Of a stretch of 64,000 nucleotides of DNA, positions 12,079 through 22,700 are shown in pieces. The notes beneath the pieces are model-generated. The model was not told the origin of the DNA, ran no database searches, and saw only the letters and a program-made list of their open reading frames with translations. The translations under genes and the position numbers were made by a program. Each line of letters starts with the position of its first letter. The first letter of the stretch is position 1. The stretch is from Apostichopus japonicus. Lineage: Eukaryota > Echinodermata > Holothuroidea > Aspidochirotida > Stichopodidae. The stretch is taken from NCBI RefSeq assembly GCF_037975245.1, contig NC_092568.1, forward strand, positions 39,636,631 to 39,700,630. Reading direction: 5' to 3'.

Positions 12079-13184
12079 CAACCAGAAGGCTTTGAAGTTT
12101 TATCAGACACAGGAGAAAAGTTGGTTTATAAGTTAAAGAAATCACTGAATGGGTTGAAACAGTCGGGTAGAAATTGGAATAAAGCATTACATGAGAACCT
12201 TGTTGAAAATGATTTTGTTCAAATTTCATCAGATCATTGTCGACAAGAAGCAGATTAAAAATGACATGATCATAGTCATTATTTGGGTTGATGATCTGAT
12301 TATGGCAGCTAGTAACACACAGTTGCTAGATCAGTTCAAGGAAGTTATGCAGAAGAAATTTAGAATGAAAGATTTGGGTAAGATATCATATTTTCTTGGT
12401 ATCCATTTTGAGCAAAAAGAGGGAGAAATCAAGATGAGCCAGGGCAAATATATCAGCAAAATGCTAGAAAGATTTGGAATGGTAAACTGTTAGCCCAATT
12501 CCACTCCATGTGAACAGAAATCGGAATATAACAGTTGTGCTGCTGTTGATCCAAAGAATTACCTTGAAATAGTTGGTAGTTTGATTTATGCCATGACATG
12601 CACTAGACCAGACCCAAGTTGGGTGGTAAGTAGATTGTCACAGCATTTGTCAGAACCTAAAGCAGAAAATATGAATATGCCAAACATGTTCTAAGGTACC
12701 TAAAAGGTACAATTGATCACAAATTATGCTTCAAGAAATCAAGTCAACCCTTAAGGCTACTTGCTTATAGTGATTCAGATTGGGCATCTTCAGTGGAGGA
12801 TAGAAGAAATACAACTGGTTATTGTTTTAGTTTGACTGGGGATGGTCCACTTGTTTCATGGAAATCTAAGAAGCAACCCAAAGTTGTATTATCCACTTGT
12901 GAGGCTGAATACATGGCATTGGCAGCTACAACACAAGAAAGTTTGTACTTAACTCAGTTGTTGAATGGTATGGACAAGAAACTTTATTACAGTACTAATA
13001 TTCTCGAAGATAGCCAGGGTGCTATTTCATTGAGTAAAGATCCTGTACATCGACAAAGATCAAAACACATTGATGTTAAGTACCATTTTATTCGTACAAT
13101 GGTCAATGAGGGTAAGGTTAACATTACATATTGCGCAACAGAGGATATGGTTGCAGATAATTTTATAAAATCAGCAACAAAATA
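12079..13184 (+). pseudogene. Ty1/copia pol fragment (reverse transcriptase and RNase H), broken
   Basis: This is the C-terminal part of a copia-type polyprotein. The reverse transcriptase part starts abruptly at QPEGFE and has KSLNGLKQSGRNW and the catalytic V-D-D-L motif (IIWVDDLIMAA), followed by KKFRMKDLGKISYFLGI. The RNase H part shows YSDSDWASS, RRNTTGYCF, STCEAEYMAL, KHIDVKYHFIR and ATEDMVADNFIK. The frame is broken: a shift near 12240-12260, a stop at 12491-12493, and further disruption near 12680-12700. Gag, protease, integrase and the 5' LTR are absent, so it is a dead 5'-truncated copy. It lies opposite in strand to ACSS1 and NAA40. Confidence 0.95.
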
Positions 13185-13329
13185 AATGATCAACAAGTTC
13201 AAGCGATTCTTGTTTGGTAACTGATGTATTTAACATTTAAACACTCTGTACACAAGAAGTTACATTATGCATATTGCTGTAAAGTAATTTTCATACCATG
13301 ATGTTTATTATGATGAGAGCAAGTGGGGG

Positions 13330-13486
13330 TGTTAGTTGTGTGCTCCCAAGCCACGTGTTTTTATATACTATTACTGTTAAAATATACGAGTTCGTTGATC
13401 ATTCCCTCGGAGAAATGTCGTTTCTGTGTCACTTCTAAATCCATTAAAATAACCGCACTTTTGATACAACGATGACAGATCCAACA
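13330..13486 (+). mobile_element. Probable 3' LTR of the copia fragment
   Basis: A purine-rich tract (gagagcaagtggggg) is followed by a segment that starts TGTTAG and ends CCAACA, the usual TG...CA form of copia LTRs. It is short (157 bp). No 5' LTR is present for comparison, so the boundaries are inferred. Confidence 0.65.
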
Positions 13487-13919
13487 CCCTGGGGTCATTC
13501 CTTGACCGACTTGGTGCAATATAATGTGCCCATTTCGAAGTAAATTTATTCACAGATTGTTATAGTTGTCATGGGTTCGAACAAATGAGGGGTATTCTAT
13601 CCTGAAACATAGGGCGAAATGGGGCTGGAGTTTCCAGTCGCCGCATCATTTGTCAACTTGCACTGGGTTCTAATGTTCATGTCAATTGGAATCACTATAA
13701 TAACAGAAATTGTCAAATCGAATCAAATTGAATACTCTGCAAACCAAAACCAAACATGTAATGATTTTAACATGATTTGGGTAAATTTAAGCAAGTCTAT
13801 GATTTCTTCTTGACCCAAGTATTCATGTAAACGAAAACAGACCAAACCTACCACACCAGATGACCAAATGATCCTGCCAATGTATTGTTCCCATTCTCAG
13901 CAGACTGGTCCTCTGAGAG

Positions 13920-14917
13920 TTAATGTATTGAACAGGTACCTACAACACTGTGTTACTTGTCCAGAATGAAGTAAATTGAACAGGTACCTACAACACTGTG
14001 TTACTTCTTCAGAATGAAGTAGATTGAACAGGTACCTACAACACTGTGTTACTTGTCCAGAATGAAGTAGATTAAACAGTTACCTACAACACTGAGCTAC
14101 TTGTTTGTCCAGAATGAAGTAAATTGAACAGTTACCTACAACACTGTGTTACTGGTTCAGAATGAAGTAGATTGAATAGGTACCTACAACACTGTGTTAC
14201 TTGTCTAGAATGAAGTAGATTGAACAGGTACCTACAACACTGTGTTACTTGTCCAGAATGAAGTAGATTGAACAGGTACCTACAACACTGTGTTACTTGT
14301 CCAGAATGGAGTAGATTGGACAGGTACCTACAACACTGTGCTACTTGTACAGAATGAAGTAGATTGAACAGGTACCTACAACACTGTGTTACTTCTTCAG
14401 AATGAAGTAGATTGAACAGGTACCTACAATGCTGTGTTTCTTGTCTAGACTAAAGTAGATTGAACAGGTACCTACAACACTGTGTTACTTGTACAGAATG
14501 AAGTAGATTGAACAGGTACCTACAACACTGTGTTACTTGTCCAGAACGAAGTAGATTGAACAGGTACCTACAACACTGTGTTACTTGTCCAAAATGAAGT
14601 ACTGTAGATTGAACAGGTACCTACATCGCTGCGTTACTTGTCCAGAATTAAAGTAGATTGAACAGGTACCTACATCGCTGTGTTACTTGTCCAGAATTAA
14701 AGTAGATTGAACAGGTACCTACAAGACTGTGTTACTTGTACAGAATGAAGTAGATTGAACAGGTACCTACAACGCTGTGTTACTTGTCCAGAATGAAGTA
14801 GATTGAACAGGTACCTACATCGCTGTGTTACTTGTCCAGAATTAAAGTAGATTGAACAGGTACCTACAACACTGTGTTACTGGTTCAGAATGAAGTAGAT
14901 TGAACAGGTACCTACAA
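13920..14917. repeat. 48-bp minisatellite, left block (~21 copies)
   Basis: The unit contains ggtacctacaacactgtgt, then tacttgtccagaatgaagta and gattgaaca. It repeats about every 48 bp with point changes and one- to four-base indels. The array continues after the hAT insertion at 16320. Confidence 0.97.
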
Positions 14918-16319
14918 CAGGGTTGGCATTTTCCCGGGAAAAACATGTTTTTCCCACTAAGCGGTAAATACCAGGTAAAAACCGGGAAAAACTGGTAAAT
15001 ACCGGTAAAAACCGCCTCCGTCTCGAAAACTAGTATTAATTGTCCGTAAAATGCAGGGTCATCAGTAGGCACGATATTGTTTCATGACAGGCATATTTTA
15101 TTGAATATGGGAGTTTCTTAGCTTCATTTTGAGCTATTTTATCACATTCTTATTCTACTTTTTGTGGAAAAAAAGAGTATTTTTCGTATTGCACATGTAT
15201 AGTTATTCTGTCACGATCTCTTTAGCAGTATGCATTGCCTATTGCCCAAACCATTATAGGTCTACACTGGGACATTCACCCCTCCTAAATTCTTCAGGCC
15301 TATTATGTGGCATGAACAGCGGAGGATAGAACGAAGTGGCGAACCATGGCATCCAAAGCCTCAAAGGGACAAGGAACCATATAATAATATAATATTATGT
15401 GCTCAGACAGTTCATTCCATTAATACAGTAGGCAACAGTTTATTGAGGTGAACTTCAATCCAGGGGGCTCAATAGAAACTGCTTTGAAACTTTGTAAGGC
15501 ACATGGGCCCAATTAAAGTATTAAACGCATAATGGCCCTATGGAGCCATTCACACAACCAAACTGTTTACCTTGATGCAAACATGGTCCAATTATTATAC
15601 AACTTCATGCATGAGTGATTAAACACTTTGAGGTGGACAGGTGAGGTGATACTGGGCACTTCCTGTGTATAGGCTAACTGAAGAGGTAGGAGTATCAACA
15701 ACACAAGTAACTGTTCCAATTGTTACTTATTCTCAAATTAGTTGATGTCACAACAGTCACTTAGTACAGTGCCTATAAGCAATATAAGCATAGTACAGTG
15801 CCTAGTGCGAAGTGTGAACAGAGTACAATTTATCGCAGACATGAAGTGATCGTTCTTGGATGTGAATCATCATTTGGATCTGAGCGGACTAATGTGGCAT
15901 GTATAATATGACGAACCATAGCCCTAGGAGGCACCAACAGTTTGATACGAGTCCATTCTCTAGATAATGGAATTATGCATCTCGATAGGAAAATAAAGTT
16001 GGTTGATTTGAGCATCCAATATATTATTTATTTGAATTATTTATAATAGTCTAATCGGTAAACTCACAAGTTATAGATCATAGCTCTGTTCTTTGGATGT
16101 AACCCAACCCCCTACCATAAGATGTCATTTTCTTGTAGATTCTATGCTCCTCCACAAGTTCCACATGAGTTTTTAGGAATTCTATATAATTTGAGGTTTT
16201 TCCCGGTTTTTCCCAGTTTTTCCCACTTATAGGTGGGAAAAACCTCCCGGTAAAAACCGGTAAAAAACTTGTTTTTACCGGGGCGGTAAAAACCGCCCGG
16301 TAAAAACCGGCCAACCCTG
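14918..16319. mobile_element. Non-autonomous hAT element (1.4 kb) inside the minisatellite
   Basis: Ends are CAGGGTTGGC and GCCAACCCTG, a perfect 10-bp inverted repeat. They are followed inward by arrays of ggtaaaaaccgg / tttttccc motifs that continue the inverted symmetry. It is flanked by a perfect 8-bp target duplication, acctacaa (14910-14917 and 16320-16327), cut from the 48-bp repeat unit. No transposase frame is present. Confidence 0.95.
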
Positions 16320-16497
16320 ACCTACAACACTGTGTTACTTGTCCAGAATGAAGTAGATTGAACAGGTACCTACAACACTGTGTTACTTGTCCAGAATGAA
16401 GTAGATTGAACAGGTACCTACAACACTGTGTTACTTGTCCAGAATTAAAGTAGATTGAACAGGTACCTACAACACTGTGTTACTTGTCCAGCATGAT
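16320..16497. repeat. 48-bp minisatellite, right block (~4 copies)
   Basis: It continues the same 48-bp unit seen at 13920-14917. It ends about 90 bp downstream of the NAA40 stop codon, so it lies in or near the NAA40 3' region. Confidence 0.95.
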
Positions 16498-16587
16498 AGA
16501 ACGGCTGTCAATGATCACAGGCAGAGCTAAGCAATGACAATGCTGGATTCCATAACTGATTGTTATTGAAGCAGAATTAGTCTCTCT

Positions 16588-16708
16588 TCATTCACTCTTG
16601 GTTGCTATGGTCTTCTTCTTTTTGATCGGTTTGCTAAGAATCTCATAATCATAATCCTCAGGATTCATGGGCTCATAAACACTGGGAGATGTCTCATCTA
16701 TTTCATAT
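16588..16708 (-). CDS. NAA40: NAA40 last exon
   Basis: It encodes [20 protein letters not shown], then [19 protein letters not shown] and the stop TGA. The Lys-rich tail replaces the Cys/His-rich tail of the vertebrate protein. Acceptor acaaacag. Confidence 0.95.
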
Positions 16709-19700
16709 CTGTTTGTAAAATAAAATGAAAGAATTTCATTAACAACTTCCAGAGAAAGACGAACAGTCTCCATAACTTCTGTGTCACATACAAGTATATC
16801 AGTAACCACATGTATGATAGGTGCAGCACTGGTAAATACAAACGCAAAATGCAACTGAAAAAGAAAACACTACACAACACACACAATCAAATATACTTTC
16901 TAAGATACATGGATGTACACTTATGAATGGTCCAGCACAAGCAAATACATTTGGTAGTATATGAAAAAAATTACTAAATACCTACATTCAGGACTGGATA
17001 CATACAGAGTAGGTTTTTCTATAAACAAGATTGCCTATGCATAAAACCTCTCCTAGATTACAGGTAGGACTGAAGTACATATAAGTTGAGACTCATTAAT
17101 CTACAACACACTACAAATTATTCAATAAATATTTGATAAATCTCACAAAATCTTTACCAGTGAGATATCATCCCATTATTTGTTTTTAATATTGGAGTTT
17201 GTTTATTTAATAAATTTGGGATAGAATCTGATATCGATAACTTGAACTTTTTAACTTTATTGAGATTTATAAAAAGCCTCTGTAAACTTACTTTAACTGA
17301 TTGACAAAAAATGAATTGGCCTCTTTATTATGCTTGAAAACTGTCAACATCACCTTCTTCATTTGTGTTCTGAAAGGAAAAAGAATAGCATGTAGAACAC
17401 TATGTTAGGCCAGGTACTTTATTCATTAGCCTATACCCAAACACTGTTATCATTGATAATTAATTTTCTACAAAGCTTAAAACTATCAGATTAGAAACCT
17501 AACATTGGTACAATAGATACTTCCATGCTTTCCTAACTAATTAGGTCACCCATAAGCTCCTTCCTCAAAAAAGGCCTTTTTGAAATAAATTCTTACTACT
17601 TTTGAAAAAATTAATGTTCATTACTTAAATGAAACATTGCTGGGATGCCTTGCCAGCATATTTGTAATGATATGGGTGAAAATGTTATGGGGGGGGGGAT
17701 GGAGAATTGGGTGGTGGGAGAGAGCTATGTTGACGTTAGATTTCTAAATTAACTGCTAGTAGCCATTTGCAACTCAAAATATAGTAATATAATAAAGGTC
17801 CTTTAAAAAACATTGGCTATCACTCCTAACAGAGAAATCCTCTTGCACAGGAAAAATCTTCTAGCTGATCTAGCTGAAATTTTTCTACAAGAACAATTGT
17901 CACAAGTGAATTTAAACTTCTTCCAATTATGAATGGGAATAATTTGATCGGAGGGAAACCCCTTCCAGTGGTTACATGCCTTCAAAGTTTTGACCCCTGG
18001 TGACCGTATGTGAACTTTGACCTACACCAAATTTTGTCAAAACTTTACACTACATAAGGCTATCCTAATACGCATGTATGACCTTTGATGCACAGGTTCA
18101 GAAGATATAGCATTTTTGAAGATGTCACATTTTGCCCTCTGTAGACCACAAATGACCTTTGACTTCCACCAATGGACTAATTATGAGGAAGCCACATGCC
18201 AAATATGAGAATTACAGAGGTTACCTATCTCGAGATATCGTGTGTACATGCAGCTAGGGCGTCACATACACACATACATACATACAAACCTACACATGCC
18301 AACTTGATTGCACAGGTTACTTGCCTGCCTTTGGCAAGTAACCAAAAACCAGACAATGACACTAACATTTTCTAAGTAAAATATCGCAAACAACTGAAAC
18401 AGAAGACAGCAGTAAGTGTTCTACTTCCATAAGTAAAGAATATGTCTTACTGGTACGCTAGCATCTCCAGAATCTGTATCAAGAACTTTCCAAGACCCTT
18501 GCGTCTAACTTCTTCAACAAGTTGAATTTCGTAGCTGTAAAATAAATGAGAAAATGAATGAGTTTGTCTTAATAGGAATTAAATTAAATAAAGGGCAAAA
18601 GGAGACACATATTTGTGAACTAAAGCCAATGAAGATCCTTGGTGGAAACAAATCTAAATTTCTATGTTTCGAAGAATTCAGATACTGCATACTACTTATG
18701 ATTCATTCCCACTGATCACTTTCTGAATAAAAGACATAGTAACACATTGATGAAGTAAGATTGGGTTGGGTAATGGGGGGGGTGGGGTAAATCAAATGTA
18801 CCTAAGATGCCATTACAGCTGTCCCTGGAGTATGATATCTAACATTTGTGAGTTCCAAATAATGGGTTGAATTGACAGTGAAATACCATGTTGAACTCAT
18901 CAGCACTAGTCATGTATTCAGTGAAAGGTTATAAAACCTTGTTATTAGTAAATTAAAGTAACCTGGAATACACCTGGAGTGTATTGTATGGGTTGCACCT
19001 GTAGTGTATTGTGTGGAAACCACCTGTAGTGTGGAAACCACCTGTATAGTGTATTGAATGGAATGCACCATTAGTGTAATGTGTGAGGGTAGACACTGAC
19101 TGAACACATCCCTATTTGTTTTATTGCAAAAAGTTGCTAGCAGAGGTACAGATTGATGTAGTAATGCACTAAAAGATTGAAATCTTACTGCATACAGGGC
19201 AGTTAGTAAATTTCTACCAAATATTATTTCAATTTGTATTACTTGAAGTATACTGTTAACTTGAAGTATGAGTGCAACATCATGATTATGAATACATAAA
19301 GATGTCCCCTCGGTTTGAGTATGAGTACCAGTAGAAGTCCTCTTGGTATGAGTATGAGGACAAGCACTCGAGCAGAAGTCCTGTTGCTATGAGTACGAGT
19401 ACAAGCAGAAGACCCATTGGCATGAGTATGAGTACCAGAACTCCAGCAGAAGACCTCTTGGTATGAGTATGAGTACAAGCACAAGTTCTCTTGGTATGAG
19501 AACCAGGACAGGTGATTGTGTTAGTATATGAGTACTGACTCACCACAAATCTTTCTTATACTTTACAAACTGTAAATGATAGGGCTTTTACCACACTATA
19601 TAGATTCCTACACCAAGGCAAAAAGAATGGGAACCATTTTGAATATCAACAATCCCTGTTGCTAGTGCTAACACCAAATATGGAAATGGTCTTTTGAGAT

Positions 19701-22700
19701 AAAACATTTCTAGCGTTGAATGGGATCAATTTGAACTCAGCCTAACACTTACTCCATGAATAAGAAAATCTGGCAGGATTGTTTATTGTTTGGAATGATG
19801 CAATCTTATATTTGGTAATTGTCAAGTTCTTCAGTTTTTCCATTCTTATTCTGTTTTTTATATTAATTTTGTAATTGTTATATATTTTTTTATATCTCTA
19901 CTACCAGCACTCCCTTCTCTCTTTTCACAACTCATTTATGCATTTTCTGACTTTCTGCTTCTGAACCTCAGTTCACTACCATCTAATCATTAGCATCTAG
20001 ATGTAAAAAGGACAGAAAATACAAGAATCACATGAGAGTGTCTCCATTATCCAATGAACTCACCAGTATAACACTTCATCATCAAAGTCCATATCAAAAC
20101 GGAAGTGAACAAATCCAACTGGATTTTGGTCTTCTCCCCTAGCAACCAGCAACAGCACTCTGTCATCTGTGATCTCTTCACGCTTCTCTCTTTCTTTCCA
20201 GCCCCAGCTGCTCTGTTCGTACCTGTTGTAAAATTAGAATGGAGAAATGCCATCAAAGGGATACTCTAGTGGTAGAATATGTAACAACACTCCTTTTCTT
20301 TAGGAAGTATCTAGTCCCTAGCTTGATATGTGGTTGGCTTGAATGAAGCCTGTGTGTTGATTATTTAAACACTCCTTTACGTAAGGAAGTATCTAGTCCC
20401 TAGCTTGAGATGTGGTTGACTGAATGTGGCCTGAATGTTGGTTAGCTAAACACTCCTTTACTTTAGGAAGTATCTAGTCCCTATCTTGAGATGTGGTTGA
20501 CTGAATGTGGCATGAATGTTGATTAGCTAAACACTCCTTTACTTTAGAAAGTATCTACTCCATATCTTGAGATGTGGTTGACTGAATGTGGCCTGTACAA
20601 TATGTTGATTACCTAATAACTCCTTTACTTTAGGAAGTATCTAGTCCCTAGCTCGAGATGTGGTTGGCTGTATGAAGCCTCATGTACGTTGATTGCTAAA
20701 CACACCTTACGTAAGGAAGTATCTACTCCCTAGCTTGAGATGTGGTTGACTGAATGTGGCCTGTATATTGATAAGCTAAACACTTCTTAAAATCTCAACT
20801 TCAGGAAGCATCTAGTCCCTAGCTTGATATGTGGTTGACTGTAAGAAGCCTGTATGTTGATTAGTAAAACACTACTTTATCTTAGGAAGTATCAACTACA
20901 TAGCTTGAGAGTAGGTTGATTGAATGAAGCTTGTATATTAATAAGCTAAACACTCCTTTACTATATCCTGCTGAATTTTGTTTGCTTCCATTGAAAGTAT
21001 TCATTTAAGAGGAGTCAAACAAAAGCATAAATCAGGGTGAGTATAACAACAGCATGTGGTCCACCGTCAGCAAAATTACAAATACACATCTCAAACACAA
21101 CAAAACAAGTTAAACTACAGGAGTTATGTAAATACGCAGGCAACTCCAATCAAGCGCTCTATTTTGATGTGTTTTTACATGCACAGTAAACATTCTTACA
21201 ACAAAGTAACAAGGCTCTCCTGCTTCGTTTGATGGAGACAACAACTCTATACATTAACGCATGCATATAATAGTCCTAGGTGATTAAGCTTTCAAATTCA
21301 CGATATACAGTGTGGAAACAGAGGTCTCAACAGATATAATACAGTAAGTTGAAAGGAACAAAGAAATTACTGGATATGTTGGTATTCCAACCAGGGACTT
21401 CAGTCTTACAATTGAATTATGAAATAAAAATCCTGCATGGTTGCTGATTTCAATCCAAAATTGGTCAATAATTTCATTTGCCCCTTTATTTTTCTTTTCA
21501 TAATTTCCCAGTCAGTTTTCTGTGTTAATTTACTTACAAAAACCTAAGAAATGTTTAAGAGCATAGCCACCAAACTATGTGTCCGGTTTTCTTCATATCG
21601 GGTCTTTATTTCACAAGTAAGAAGAAAGGTTCAAATAAAGAGTAGATTTTTTTCTTCAGTACTCACAAACTCTTCATATTTGTACTCAGCAGACTCAACG
21701 CCCAGTCTACAGTGTCTCGAGTACACTCCGGCATCTTATGACAGTCAATCGAAACTGTTAATCTGACAGAAAGGAAACGAAAGAAAATAACTTTGAGGAA
21801 AGACTGATCAATTTTAACATTATTCCAAGACAATTGCTGTATCTATGCGGGGACAAAGGCAGCTTCATGGAGGATTAAGTGTTGGGGTATATATATATCC
21901 CTCATCCACCCATTTTTCTTAGCTTTACATGAAAATGCAAAAGTAGTTGTTTGTTTGTTTGTTTTGTTTATATTTGCCATTAAAACACAATGAAGTACGT
22001 CTTAATACATAGTTATAGCAATGAGGCAGCCGGTTGTTAATACAACCTTACATTTTACCCAATTATAGCCCTTACTTATAGTCTCCATTATGCCTTACAA
22101 AACACCATGTCTCAAAATATTATTCTAGGGAGTATGCAAAGATTAAAAGTAACTTATATTTATTTTAAAAAATTATATTTTTTTAGGGAGAGAACAGTGT
22201 TAAACATCCACAACTTTAAAGTCTGACTTTCATTCAAATTTAATTTTGTTATCTGTTTAAACAAGTGCTTATCAATCAGGGTCCATGTAAACCCCGAAGG
22301 GGAAGGGGCAATTGACAAGTCTGGGGGGGGGGGTGAATTGAGAAGAAAGGGGGAATTGGGAGGAATGGCCTTCATTCTATCTAGTTTCAGCATTCTAACT
22401 ACATATTCTAACCAAGAAATGTGGTAGCCTGCACATATCACATCGCAGCAATTTACGTCTTAAATTGAACAAAGCTAAATCCTAACAGTAAGGCACTTGT
22501 TCAAAAGCTTCATGCTCAAGAGTCCCTTATATTTCATTTTGTATTTTGTAGAGTGAATCATGACAGATAACAAGAACATTGATAGAATCATAATGTTTGC
22601 CATCATATCATGTGAAAGAAAGTGATTAAAAAGATATATGGTATGGGTTTATATATGGGGGATGGAATCAGGAAATGCTTTTTTATCCAGGTGGGAATTG

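Noticed and set aside
13855-13920. Exon-like segment on the minus strand with ctctcag acceptor and gtaggt donor
   Set aside because: One frame reads RMGTIHWQ, vaguely like the R-I-G-A-V-H of ACSS, but the rest does not match; I could not accept it as an ACSS1 5' exon.
13920-16497. Regular 48-bp repeats resembling a CRISPR array
   Set aside because: There are no variable spacers; whole units repeat, the context is eukaryotic, and it is a minisatellite.
19239-19546. Overlapping 81- and 86-codon minus-strand frames rich in Ser, Thr, Tyr
   Set aside because: They are translations of the ~40-bp minisatellite.
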